Assembly: GCF_002847505.1 (NCBI RefSeq)
Contig: NZ_MXAV01000006.1
Location: 33,306 to 97,305, forward strand
Direction of reading: 5' to 3'
Source of the DNA: Acidithiobacillus marinus
Lineage (GTDB): Bacteria > Pseudomonadota > Gammaproteobacteria > Acidithiobacillales > Acidithiobacillaceae
Length of the DNA: 64,000 nt
The translations under genes were made by a program, and so were the position numbers. Position 1 is the first letter of the stretch; each line of letters opens with the position of its first letter. Of the stretch, positions 32,451 to 41,699 are shown piece by piece. Under the pieces are notes generated by a model that worked only from the letters and a program-made list of their open reading frames with translations, made no database searches and was not told the origin of the DNA.

Positions 32451-35417
32451 ATGGGATTCTTCTGCTGGATGTCTCACTCCACGCGCCGCCGCCCGGTCGC
32501 ATCGGCGTTTATCGCCGCCATGCTCGGTATTGGCCTCTATTACGAGTCCACGGCCACGGCATTGGCCGGGCAATTCGTGAATCAGGCGCAGGGCGGCGTG
32601 AATTTTGGAGATAATCTGCTGCTGGGCGGTCAGGAAGACGCGGCCTCTGGTGCCGGGCAGCAGGAAATGCAGGGATTCGCGGGCAGCAACCCGACCCCCG
32701 GAGAGTCGGGTGCATCCCAGTATTATCTACCGGATAATGTGGGCCTGACCCCCGGCAACGCCATCAACCAGGCGGACAGCGCCAATGCCGCCCTCATGAG
32801 TGATCCGACCTGTCCGAACGGGTGGCCGCAACCGCTGGACAGTTTCCAGAGCACCGGAGTGGGGGCCGTTACCCGTGCCCAGACGGTGTGCCAGACGGCG
32901 CTCAATGCAGAATCTCAATCCATCGAGCAGGCCGAAAGCAGCGGCGGCAATGCGGCCTATACGAACGCCCTGGCCAGTATCCATCAATTTGGCACTTCGC
33001 TCGCGGATGTGCATTCTGCCGGGAATGCACTGCTGACCACCTGTGCGCCGAAAATCCATAACCAGTATCAATATGCCCCGGCCTGCAATCTCTTGAGTCG
33101 CGCTGGCGTGCCCAGTCTAAACGGTCTTGGCGACACCTGGGCGGGTACACTGAACAATGTCACGAATGCCTGCCGATCCCTCCCCACGAGCATCACGACA
33201 CCGACAGAAGCTGAAAGCCTCAGTCATACGCTCAACGGTCTGTCAGACAAGGCCGACAGCCTCATCGGGCAAACAACAGGTGTTGCAGAAGTCGGGGATA
33301 ACGGTTCCATAGCACTATCCAATAACTATGCCCAGACCACTACCGCATCGCGTCAGTACCAAGAGATCTACGGGCAGTGCAATGTGGCCCAATCCTATCT
33401 GGAAAATATTTCCACCTATCCGGGCGGACTGAACAGCTACACCACGGATCCGATGCTGAACAAGTTCCTGGCCAACCCCGCGAATCAGGGCATGATCAAC
33501 AAGATGATGCCGTTCATCGAGAGCAATCCTTCGGTATTCAGCCAGTATTACCAGAACGTCGCCTGCACGAACAACAATCTGGACATTGCCAACAGCGGGA
33601 CCAGCTCGACTTCGGTATCCACCACCAGCACCAGTGCGCCCAGTATTCAGTCGAACCCGGTCGCCTGTTCGGAATCGCTCTCCACCCACACGAGTACGGG
33701 ATGGATCGACGCCGCCGACTGGCCGGACCCGAATGCAAAGTGGATCTACGGCACGACTGGCGGTTGTGGGGCGGGCGTGCCCAATGGTCAGACCGACATG
33801 ATGGAAGGCACCTATTCCAACACGACCGGGGCCACGATCAACGCCACGCTCTACATGGCCGCTGATGACAAGGGTGTCGTGGACATCAACGGCACCCAGG
33901 TGGCGAGTTATAACGATCAGGGAAAATCTGGATCGCAAGCCTATCCCTCTACGGGCGGCGTGGTATCCGTGCCGGTATCCCTGCCTGCCGGTCCTGATGA
34001 AATCCTTTTTTACATCACCAATGATGAAGCGGGCACCACAGCAGCCAACCCCTCTGCCGGGATCCTCTCCATCATCGGGACGGTCAATGGCACCCGGCAG
34101 GTGCTCATCGACACCAACGGCCACTGGCTGTACACCCCGACCAATGGATCCTCTTCCAGTGGTACCGTCACCATCAACCCCGGTCAGACGGTGACGGGCA
34201 CCAACCCCAACACCCACGCGCAGAGCATCCTCTGCAACAGCCCGATCAAGTGCATGGGTACCCAATGTCATGCGCTCTTCGGGAATCAGGACTTGCACTT
34301 TTCGGAAGCTCTAACCGCACTCTCTGCGCTGCAGCAGATGGAGCAGAGTATGCAGTGTGCCAGTGGCACATCCATCGCTGCTGGAAATTGCCAGCCGATT
34401 ATTTTTCAGGGGAAGGCAAGTTACTGCCGGACCTGGCCATTTGGAGGGACATTTACCAATAATTGTTGTAAGGAGGGTGAGCAGGCGGCGGCGAACGGCC
34501 CGAATATCGGTCAATATCTGGAGTTAGGAACAAATGCCTGGAGCATAGCCAACAATTCTGAGCTGGATGCTAATGTTTCAGTGTTTGGTGATTTTCACGC
34601 ATGGAATGAAAGTGTTTATAAACAGTTTGACACCTGGGCCTCAGACGGATGGCGATATATTACCAGTGCATTCAAAGGCGCGGCCCAGGGGGTAGAAAAC
34701 GCTTTTGGTTTTGGGGGGGCGTCTGCGGCTTCCAGTGCGGGAGGCGCATTGGCTTCAGCAGGGGCAAAAGCGGCAGCGCACGCAGCGGCATCTAAAGGAC
34801 TTATATCTGGGGTTGAAAGCCAAGTTGAAGGATGGCTCAAGAACGAAGCCACACAGATTCTCACCAATTTATTTGGCCAAAACATGGCGAATCAAATCAT
34901 GAGCACCATAACCAGCACCATTATCCCGATAGTTGGCTGGATTATGCTGGCCTATGAGGTTTTTCAGATTCTTCAAATTATCGCGCAGATTCTGACATCC
35001 TGTACAAAAGAAGAGTTCAAGCTGGGTGAAAAGCGCAAGGTCCACGAATGCCAAAACATCGGCACCTACTGCACGGAGAAGTTCCTGGGATTCTGCCTGG
35101 AGCACAAGGACATCTTCTGCTGCTATGGATCCCCTCTGGACCGAATCATTGCATCGCAAATCAAAATCGGGCAACCGAGTGTGGCAGGGGGATATGGGAC
35201 ACCCAAAAATCCGAACTGTTCCGGATTTACTCCCCAGCAACTGGCGGATGTGGACTGGAACGACGTGTCACTTTCGGCATGGACGGCTATGCTTCAAAAA
35301 GCTGGCTTGACTGCTGGAAGCAATAAGGCTGGCTCTGAAATGTACACGCCGGGGCAGATTGATCATCCAAATGGTGATGTCAATGCTGATATGGCTCCGC
35401 AACCGATAGAGGAATAA
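32451..35417 (+). CDS. traN: Mating-pair stabilisation protein TraN
   Basis: A 988-residue outer-membrane adhesin that contacts the recipient. An N-terminal export segment is followed by helical regions, then a Ser/Thr-rich part and a beta-rich insert (residues about 405-570: YMAADDKGVVDINGTQVASY). The C-terminal cysteine-rich TraN signature is clear: HECQNIGTYCTEKFLGFCLE and DIFCCYGSPLDRIIASQ. Its last 1.1 kb is more AT-rich than the rest. The insert resembles the modules at 27675 and 37274, so the recognition part may be shared or exchanged. Longer than F TraN (about 600). Confidence 0.88.
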   Translation: MGFFCWMSHSTRRRPVASAFIAAMLGIGLYYESTATALAGQFVNQAQGGVNFGDNLLLGGQEDAASGAGQQEMQGFAGSNPTPGESGASQYYLPDNVGLTPGNAINQADSANAALMSDPTCPNGWPQPLDSFQSTGVGAVTRAQTVCQTALNAESQSIEQAESSGGNAAYTNALASIHQFGTSLADVHSAGNALLTTCAPKIHNQYQYAPACNLLSRAGVPSLNGLGDTWAGTLNNVTNACRSLPTSITTPTEAESLSHTLNGLSDKADSLIGQTTGVAEVGDNGSIALSNNYAQTTTASRQYQEIYGQCNVAQSYLENISTYPGGLNSYTTDPMLNKFLANPANQGMINKMMPFIESNPSVFSQYYQNVACTNNNLDIANSGTSSTSVSTTSTSAPSIQSNPVACSESLSTHTSTGWIDAADWPDPNAKWIYGTTGGCGAGVPNGQTDMMEGTYSNTTGATINATLYMAADDKGVVDINGTQVASYNDQGKSGSQAYPSTGGVVSVPVSLPAGPDEILFYITNDEAGTTAANPSAGILSIIGTVNGTRQVLIDTNGHWLYTPTNGSSSSGTVTINPGQTVTGTNPNTHAQSILCNSPIKCMGTQCHALFGNQDLHFSEALTALSALQQMEQSMQCASGTSIAAGNCQPIIFQGKASYCRTWPFGGTFTNNCCKEGEQAAANGPNIGQYLELGTNAWSIANNSELDANVSVFGDFHAWNESVYKQFDTWASDGWRYITSAFKGAAQGVENAFGFGGASAASSAGGALASAGAKAAAHAAASKGLISGVESQVEGWLKNEATQILTNLFGQNMANQIMSTITSTIIPIVGWIMLAYEVFQILQIIAQILTSCTKEEFKLGEKRKVHECQNIGTYCTEKFLGFCLEHKDIFCCYGSPLDRIIASQIKIGQPSVAGGYGTPKNPNCSGFTPQQLADVDWNDVSLSAWTAMLQKAGLTAGSNKAGSEMYTPGQIDHPNGDVNADMAPQPIEE

Positions 35418-35420
35418 TAG

Positions 35421-36344
35421 ATGAAAAAACTGACCAGAATTGTTTATAAATGTGGTTTGGGTTTTGCCGTTGTTGCACTGGCCGGGTGCGCTTCTGCACC
35501 GTCAGTCATGTCGAGTGGCGACAATCATAAATTTCCCACATTACAGCGTGCGCTAAAAAACACTTCCAATGTTACCCATTGGAAAGGGTGCAGCGGTTCA
35601 TGGGGAAAATATTATAGAGAGTGCCAGACGGAGTTTATACTCCAAACAGTAGGCCCAGCGCCCCTTATTTCCGGATCAGTCAAGAGCGGCAATCTCCCCG
35701 CAGGAATGCAAGGACTCTCGGATGCTATCAATATATCCAGAATTGTCACTGGTGCGACCATGGCTGGGATCGGAGGTGTCGCTTCCGGAAATATGGCTTT
35801 AGGAATAGCGGGATTACTGTTGGCTAATGGTGGGCCAGATCTTGCCGGACTAAAAACCTATCAGGCTGGTAACGCTATCTATGCCACACGCTTTTTTGCC
35901 AACGACAAAGAGGCAAAGGCAGAAACACCTCAAGCTGCGATACTGGAGGCAAATATACCCACTCATTTAGCTGGAGTAGTCGTTGGACATACATCATGGA
36001 AAGATCATGGGGTCATTTGGGAGCCGCATGAAATGCGCTGGAGACTTGGTTCTGGATCCTACGAAATCAAGTACAAAGCCCGTCCTGCCAGTGTTTCTGT
36101 AAGGCTTTCCCCGGTTGCTGTATGGGTGACGAAGCTCAAGCCCCTTGCTAATAACTATGCGCTAACAGATCAATGGAAATGGGGTTCTAACACATCAGTT
36201 TCACGGCAAGAAGTAAATACTCAGGCATTTTCCAAAAAACATCCGCATTGGATTTTTGTGCTTGCCCGATATAAGCAAGAACCGCTGCTTTGCGTGAACG
36301 GAGTTTGCAAAGAGCCTACAAAATCGGCTAAGGCAGAGTCCTAA
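35421..36344 (+). CDS. Lipoprotein downstream of traN
   Basis: A 307-residue lipoprotein with lipobox VVALAGCASAPS. A hydrophobic Gly-rich stretch (IVTGATMAGIGGVASGNMAL, then GIAGLLLANGG) in the middle may insert in a membrane; the C-terminal half is strand-rich with two late Cys (LLCVNGVCKE). Low GC compared with neighbours. No family recognised; the location between traN and two cysteine-rich surface proteins suggests an outer-membrane partner. Confidence 0.7.
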   Translation: MKKLTRIVYKCGLGFAVVALAGCASAPSVMSSGDNHKFPTLQRALKNTSNVTHWKGCSGSWGKYYRECQTEFILQTVGPAPLISGSVKSGNLPAGMQGLSDAINISRIVTGATMAGIGGVASGNMALGIAGLLLANGGPDLAGLKTYQAGNAIYATRFFANDKEAKAETPQAAILEANIPTHLAGVVVGHTSWKDHGVIWEPHEMRWRLGSGSYEIKYKARPASVSVRLSPVAVWVTKLKPLANNYALTDQWKWGSNTSVSRQEVNTQAFSKKHPHWIFVLARYKQEPLLCVNGVCKEPTKSAKAES

Positions 36345-37271
36345 ATGTTCAGCCGGAATACCCAATGGCTCCTCACCGGAATCCTGCTCGGATTCTCGGT
36401 ACAGGCGTGGGCGTATTCCGGCGACACCATTCAGGACGATATTGCCCGTGAGTTTTCTGGCGGGCCAACGTCCTACACCATTCCCCTGTCCGCGCCGACC
36501 CAATCGGAGCCGACCACTTCCCCGACGAATAACTGCGAAGCCACTCTGCAGCAGGAAATGGGGGATGGACAGATTCCCACAGATGAGCAGTGTGATTGTC
36601 CGGTAGGGGCAACACAGCCCGTCTGTACGGCATTACCCGCATCGGATTGTCCGAATCTTCTGCAGATCGAAGAAAATCGCCTGGGCAGCGATGCACAGTA
36701 TGAAGACTGCACCTGCCCGACCGGGGCCAGTACCCCGCAATGCACGAGCTACTATCAGCTCTGCAAAGCGGCGCTGCCGAATTATCAGAACAGCACCAAT
36801 GAATGCACCTGTTCGCAGACCGCGACCAGTGCGGTGCCAGCATGTACCAGCGATTACAGTATTTGCGAGAGCCGTGCTGGAAGTTATGAAAATAGCAGCA
36901 CCACCTGCACCTGTTCGCAAACCAGCACGGAACCGAATTGCTGTACCACCACCACGGTGCAGAACTGCACGACGACGCAGCCGAGTTGCACGACGACGCC
37001 TAATTGTGCAGTTTATTATAATTCTACTGTTGTTTGCGGTCGCAATCCTGATGGATTGTCGTTTGGTTTTAGTGGTAGCAGCAGTAGTTTCAGCTTATGC
37101 GGGATAAGTGATACGACCGAGGAAGTGACTGGTAGTAACTGTAGCGAGTTTTCTTCTGATTCTTGGTATTGCACCTTGACGCAGACAGGCAACTGTCCTA
37201 CGAAAAAAACTTGCAGCCCTCCTGTCACCACCTGCCACCCCGTCACCACGAAAACCTGCAAGACGGAATAG
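36345..37271 (+). CDS. Cysteine-rich secreted repeat protein
   Basis: A 308-residue exported protein (signal ending VQAWAYSG) with more than 30 Cys. The core is a repeat of about 40-45 residues of the form C-x-C-P/S ... P-x-C ... Y-x-x-C ... A-L-P (EDCTCPTGASTPQCTSYYQL; NECTCSQTATSAVPACTSDY), followed by Cys-Thr-rich sequence. The same repeat is in the pilin-fusion at 27675. Likely a rigid disulfide-linked stalk or surface coat. It depends on the Dsb-like proteins encoded nearby. Confidence 0.7.
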   Translation: MFSRNTQWLLTGILLGFSVQAWAYSGDTIQDDIAREFSGGPTSYTIPLSAPTQSEPTTSPTNNCEATLQQEMGDGQIPTDEQCDCPVGATQPVCTALPASDCPNLLQIEENRLGSDAQYEDCTCPTGASTPQCTSYYQLCKAALPNYQNSTNECTCSQTATSAVPACTSDYSICESRAGSYENSSTTCTCSQTSTEPNCCTTTTVQNCTTTQPSCTTTPNCAVYYNSTVVCGRNPDGLSFGFSGSSSSFSLCGISDTTEEVTGSNCSEFSSDSWYCTLTQTGNCPTKKTCSPPVTTCHPVTTKTCKTE

Positions 37272-37273
37272 CC

Positions 37274-38545
37274 ATGCGAAACCGCCTCTTGTTTGCCCTT
37301 TTTTCGCTATCCGCCATCACCCTCCCGCTGGCGGCACAGGCCGCATCAGTGTACGGCATCACCGGTGACGACCTGCAGATGAACACTTTAGGCGAGTCGT
37401 ATATCCACTCCCGGCATACCGGCCTCATGCCTTACTGGGGGCCGTGTTATCGGTGTACGACGCAAATCGAAACCGAACCGACCTGCACCCCCGGCACGCA
37501 AAATCATGTGCTCGCGCAATGGACCAATGCCGGAAACAGCTCTTGCGGGGGTTATGAAAGTGATACCTTCGAGGCCTACACGCAATGCACGAACAGCGGG
37601 GTTGTACAGATCGTGCTACAGAACAACTCCTACGATCCCGGTGCCAGCGTAGGGCAGAAAAACTATGGCGTGACTGTGCCCATATCGGTGCCGCAAGGCG
37701 GCAACTACGGTCAGGGCCTGAACATGAACAATGTGTTCGGCGGTTCAAACAACTGCGACCAGAACTTTGACTGGATGCCGACCTATGGCATCACCGGGGA
37801 AGATGTGAACGGCACATTCAATGGCACCGTGACGTTCGGGAACTATCTGTCGCCAGGGCAATATGAACAGAGTCCGTCATTCCCGGTCGTTTTCCAGAAT
37901 TACAAGCTCGTGTCGGTGCGGACCTGTCAGCAATACGCGCCGCTATCCACGGAATGTAAAACGCCACCCCCTGCGAGCCAGTTGAACCAGCCGACCTATT
38001 CATGGGCCTGCAACACTTCCGAAAACGGCTGGCAACCCGGTTCTGTTTGTACGAACCCCGCCATTCAAGGCAGTGGCGCGGAATGGTTATTCGGATCCAA
38101 TACCGGCATATCGGGCACGGCACAGGCTGGCTACTCGATCATGCAGGCAACCTACGACAACCCCACAGACGGCACGATGCCGGCGACGCTGACTTTTGCG
38201 GCAGACAATTTCGGCTGGGTATGGGTCAATGGCGAACAAGTGGGTTATACGAACACCTACACGTCCCTGACGACCATCGCCATATCACTTCCGCCGGGGG
38301 AGGATACCGTGGATTTCATGGTGATGAATGATCCCGATTCACCATCCACGGATCCTACGGAGTTCGAGAATCCGGCTGCAGGCATTCTGGCCATTACCAA
38401 CAGTGCCGGGCAGACGATTCTTTCCACCAACGATACCGATTGGACAGAAATAGATAATCCCCCGACCAGTCCCGACCCCTCCCCCCAAAGCCTGCTCCCG
38501 GCAGGCTATACGCCGCAGAACTGTGCGGCGGGAGGGTGCGGATGA
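37274..38545 (+). CDS. Exported surface protein with shared C-terminal beta module
   Basis: A 423-residue protein from ATG 37274; signal ends LAAQAASV. The N-terminal half holds eight or so Cys (WGPCYRCTTQIETEPTC). Residues about 250-400 match the TraN and pilin-fusion module: FGWVWVNGEQVGYTNTY, then LPPGEDTVDFMVMNDP. The end NCAAGGCG parallels NCYTQSCAG of the pilin fusion. Probably another recognition protein on the donor surface. ATGA overlap with the next gene. Confidence 0.65.
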   Translation: MRNRLLFALFSLSAITLPLAAQAASVYGITGDDLQMNTLGESYIHSRHTGLMPYWGPCYRCTTQIETEPTCTPGTQNHVLAQWTNAGNSSCGGYESDTFEAYTQCTNSGVVQIVLQNNSYDPGASVGQKNYGVTVPISVPQGGNYGQGLNMNNVFGGSNNCDQNFDWMPTYGITGEDVNGTFNGTVTFGNYLSPGQYEQSPSFPVVFQNYKLVSVRTCQQYAPLSTECKTPPPASQLNQPTYSWACNTSENGWQPGSVCTNPAIQGSGAEWLFGSNTGISGTAQAGYSIMQATYDNPTDGTMPATLTFAADNFGWVWVNGEQVGYTNTYTSLTTIAISLPPGEDTVDFMVMNDPDSPSTDPTEFENPAAGILAITNSAGQTILSTNDTDWTEIDNPPTSPDPSPQSLLPAGYTPQNCAAGGCG

Positions 38546-39441
38546 GTACGCGAAACCTTGCTGGTAGCTTTACGAGCCTGGGTAGCACCCTGGCAGCGGT
38601 CGTATCCGCCAGCGCCGGCGCTTGCGCGGGCGGAGTCTGCCTCGCGGGTGCCCAAGCGGGTATCTCGACATTTTCTGCATCCGCCACGAGTTTCAGTGCA
38701 TTTGCGGCTGCCAGCAGTGCGGCTGAGGGCGCTGCTGAAGTATCTGGGTCCCTGACACAAAGCGCGTTTCCCTGGTGGATGAGGCTCGCGGTCGCGGCAC
38801 TGATCCTCTCCACAATCTATACCGCCGTCATCCTCTCCCGACATCCGGCGGGGATTCGTCTGGCGATACTCTCAGCTCTGGGCGGCACCTTAGCGGTCAT
38901 TGCGGAGCTGCACTGGCTGCCCGTGGGGAAAAGCGGGGAACTCCTGGCTATCGCGGTCGGTGTAACGCCTCTGGTCCTGGGGCCGTTACTCATACGATGG
39001 CAGGGTTTTTTTGCCCGTATCCAGTGGGGCATTCTGCTGACGACCAGCACTCTGGCGGCTATCGCCTTGATCTGGGTGTTTGCCTTGCAGTTTTTTCAGG
39101 CTCTGGAGCCTTGTGCCTTGTGCTGGGTGGAACGCTTTGCGATAGCCGGGATCATCCTGTCATCCCCCGTTACCTGGATACAGAGGACCAGAGGGATCTA
39201 TCTGGCTTTTGGTTCAGCGGTTGTCGGTCTGGTGGCCGTCTTCGCCCAGCTTGCCGAGATCCATCATGCCGCGCACGCCGTTGCAGGCTTCTGCAGCCTG
39301 TTCTCACACACATCCTGTGCGGTTGCCGGATCACAGCTATTGGGACCGTGGCCCATTGCGCTCGATGCGGGCGTGTTTTTTGCGGTGATCCTGGCGCTGG
39401 TCCAGATCGCCTGGAGGGTATCCCCAGAGGAATCCAAATGA
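38542..39441 (+). CDS. DsbB-like membrane oxidoreductase
   Basis: A 299-residue protein from ATG 38542 (GGAGG upstream). The first 75 residues are Ala/Ser-rich with two Cys; then about seven membrane segments. The C-terminal half resembles DsbB: ALEPCALCWVERFAIAG (the quinone-linked CXXC, about residue 191) and a second periplasmic Cys pair FCSLFSHTSCAV. It should re-oxidise a DsbA-like partner, such as the protein at 23273. The N-terminal extension is not typical of DsbB. Confidence 0.75.
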   Translation: MSTRNLAGSFTSLGSTLAAVVSASAGACAGGVCLAGAQAGISTFSASATSFSAFAAASSAAEGAAEVSGSLTQSAFPWWMRLAVAALILSTIYTAVILSRHPAGIRLAILSALGGTLAVIAELHWLPVGKSGELLAIAVGVTPLVLGPLLIRWQGFFARIQWGILLTTSTLAAIALIWVFALQFFQALEPCALCWVERFAIAGIILSSPVTWIQRTRGIYLAFGSAVVGLVAVFAQLAEIHHAAHAVAGFCSLFSHTSCAVAGSQLLGPWPIALDAGVFFAVILALVQIAWRVSPEESK

Positions 39442-40451
39442 GAAATCTCAAGGCTTTGCATCTGCCGCGCCCGGTCATCGCTTTTCATCCCCGCGCCTGG
39501 ACGGGAAATTTCCGCAACGGCATCCGCACGCTGTTCACCTGGCCAGAGGTGTTACTGGGTTTGATTCTGGCCGCTATAGACGGATTATTGCTGGTCATCA
39601 GCGGCTTTCAGGTCAATGACTTTTCAGTAGCGGCCACTGGCATCATGATCGCATACTGCTTCATTGCGTATGCGTTCTATGCCGGCAGAGGGCTTGCACC
39701 CGGCAAAGGGAATACGAGTAATCCCCGGCAGGCCATGGCCACACAAACCCTCATGGGCCTGGGGGCGTTTGTGCTGTTCAATGCCGCTGCCGACGTTCTG
39801 GACTACATCCTGACCGGATCCGTGGTCATGCCCGAATGGGACAGCCGCTTCGCTGCCTGGGACCTGGCTCTGGGCTTTCACTGGCTCGACTGGTATCATT
39901 TTGTGCTTGCGAATCCGGTTTTTCACGAAACCTTGCGCGTGGTCTATGACCTGGTGGGTGGCGAGATCGTGCTGCTGGTGATTGCACTACCCATGAGCGG
40001 CCATATCCGCAAGGCCCGCTGGCTGGTTCTGTGGTACATGGTTACAGCCCTGATCACGATCTTTGTGGGCCTGTTGATGCCCGCAAAAGGGGCTTTCGTC
40101 TACTACCATCTTCCCGTCGCCCAGCATACGGGCTATGTGCCGGTCATGGCGGATCTGCGGGCCGGTACATTACACACCATCAATCTGTTGAACTCGCAGG
40201 GGCTGGTGGTATTTCCGTCCTTTCACGCCGCACTCGCGGTGATTTGCGCGGCGGGTGCCTGGTCATGGAAGTGGCTGCGGTATCCATTCCTGATCCTGAA
40301 TCTACTGATCATCGCCTCTGCGCCATCCCAGGGCGGGCACTATGGGGTGGACGTGCTGGCAGGGGTTGCTCTGGCGCTAGGCACCATTGCGGTCGTGCGG
40401 CCACAAAGAACCACGGCAAGCGGCATAGGCGTAAGCGAGGCGCAATCATGA
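39438..40451 (+). CDS. PAP2-family membrane phosphatase
   Basis: A 337-residue protein from ATG 39438 with about seven membrane segments. Motifs of the PAP2/inositolphosphorylceramide-synthase type are at the C-terminus: VVFPSFHAALAVICA and GGHYGVDVLAGVAL, giving the catalytic His and Asp. Such enzymes dephosphorylate or transfer lipid-linked phosphates. Presence in a conjugation operon is unusual; it may modify envelope lipids around the pore. The upstream extension of this frame is a shadow of the DsbB-like gene. Confidence 0.82.
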   Translation: MRNLKALHLPRPVIAFHPRAWTGNFRNGIRTLFTWPEVLLGLILAAIDGLLLVISGFQVNDFSVAATGIMIAYCFIAYAFYAGRGLAPGKGNTSNPRQAMATQTLMGLGAFVLFNAAADVLDYILTGSVVMPEWDSRFAAWDLALGFHWLDWYHFVLANPVFHETLRVVYDLVGGEIVLLVIALPMSGHIRKARWLVLWYMVTALITIFVGLLMPAKGAFVYYHLPVAQHTGYVPVMADLRAGTLHTINLLNSQGLVVFPSFHAALAVICAAGAWSWKWLRYPFLILNLLIIASAPSQGGHYGVDVLAGVALALGTIAVVRPQRTTASGIGVSEAQS

Positions 40452-40837
40452 CGGATCATACCGGCCTGCCATCCATTCCCGCGCTCTCCGCAGATCGAGA
40501 GTCCTGGATTCAGTCCTGGCGGCAAGCCTTGGGCGCTTATCGCCTGATGGCCGGCTACCTGGACCATCTGACTGATCGCTGGGCGCAGGAAATGGCCCAG
40601 GCTTATCTGGAACCCTGGTATAACGGGGATCCGGCAGATCTGCCGCAAATCCGGATGATCGCGCAGCGGTTGGGGCCGTTGTATCTTCAGGCCGTTCAGG
40701 ACGCGCGTCCTGACGAACAAAACACACCAGCAGATCCCGCATCCTGCAAGGATGCGCAAGTTTCCGGCGTGGAATTGCCAAGGACAGAGAATCTGCAGGA
40801 AAACCAGCTCGATTTTTTTGAGGAATTGTCATCATGA
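40448..40837 (+). CDS. Hypothetical protein of the transfer operon
   Basis: A 129-residue soluble acidic protein from ATG 40448 (ATGA-type overlap). Helical with Trp and Tyr clusters (SWRQALGAYRLMAGYLDHLT); ends ENQLDFFEELSS. No signal peptide, membrane segment or family recognised. Confidence 0.6.
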   Translation: MTDHTGLPSIPALSADRESWIQSWRQALGAYRLMAGYLDHLTDRWAQEMAQAYLEPWYNGDPADLPQIRMIAQRLGPLYLQAVQDARPDEQNTPADPASCKDAQVSGVELPRTENLQENQLDFFEELSS

Positions 40838-41370
40838 ATGCCCATTGGAAGCTCGATCTCGATGTGAGCATGATCATTTTCTGGCGTTATTTCTGGCGCA
40901 TGGCGCTCTTTACGCTGTTCGGCGCGGTTATCCTGAATGAAACAACGCATTGGTGGCTGAGTCATCACCACTACACGAAAGTGCAGGCGCTGATGACAGT
41001 CCATATCGGCACGCTGATTTTTCTGTTGCTGTTGCTCTTCTACGGTATCGGCATCTGGGCCGGAAAACTCATCACCCGTCCCCTGAAAATCCGGGGAGAG
41101 ATCATTCAGGTGAGTGTCGTGCGAAAAAATGGTCAGCCATTATCCATACTGCACAAGGCACTGTCCTGCTGGTGGGGATTCAACTGGCGCAACAGCCTGC
41201 TTTTTGTCCTGCTCGCCATGCTGATCAGCAGCGCGTCTTCGGATGCCATGGCGCTGGGATTATTGTATCTGCCGATGATGTTCGCCATCGGGATTTTTTC
41301 GATGTGGTGGTGGATCTTCCATCCCCTCGGCGGTGTGCACCTGGTACTGCAGAAGGAGAGTTCGCTTTGA
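40834..41370 (+). CDS. Membrane protein of the transfer operon
   Basis: A 178-residue protein with about four membrane segments (WRMALFTLFGAVIL; IGTLIFLLLLLFYGIGIW; SLLFVLLAMLISSA; MMFAIGIFSMWWWIF). Overlaps both neighbours by 4 nt. It resembles no Tra protein I know; with the next gene it may form a membrane complex near the MobC-like protein. Confidence 0.65.
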   Translation: MNAHWKLDLDVSMIIFWRYFWRMALFTLFGAVILNETTHWWLSHHHYTKVQALMTVHIGTLIFLLLLLFYGIGIWAGKLITRPLKIRGEIIQVSVVRKNGQPLSILHKALSCWWGFNWRNSLLFVLLAMLISSASSDAMALGLLYLPMMFAIGIFSMWWWIFHPLGGVHLVLQKESSL

Positions 41371-41699
41371 GCATAACAACCCCCAAAACCCTGAAAGGAT
41401 CCCTGGTCCGGCAACTGCTTTACAGTGTCGCAGGAGCCGTGCTGACCTGGCTTGTGGCGATGCTGATCGTAATCTGGCGGGATCACTTCATGGGTTATCA
41501 TCCCGGCCATATTGCATGGCTGGCGGCACAACCCCTGCCCTGGACGCAGACCATACACCAGGCGCTGCATATCGCCGGCATCTGGGCCGTCATCGCCCTG
41601 GGTGTCGGCTTGCTGATGACCGTGGCCATCAACGTCGTCAGTGGCCTGGTGGTACTGCTGGGCATGGCGAGTACCAGAGGGAAGGGAGGCCGTGCATGA
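41367..41699 (+). CDS. Small two-helix membrane protein
   Basis: A 110-residue protein from TTG 41367, overlapping the previous stop, with two membrane segments (VAGAVLTWLVAMLIVIW and WAVIALGVGLLMTVAINVVS). The layout is similar to small inner-membrane partners of coupling proteins (for example TraG/MobB neighbours), but no sequence signature supports that. Confidence 0.6.
   Translation: MSITTPKTLKGSLVRQLLYSVAGAVLTWLVAMLIVIWRDHFMGYHPGHIAWLAAQPLPWTQTIHQALHIAGIWAVIALGVGLLMTVAINVVSGLVVLLGMASTRGKGGRA

Noticed and set aside
33315..34298. Minus-strand frame of 327 codons
   Set aside because: Antisense shadow of TraN; rich in Arg and Gly with no start signal.
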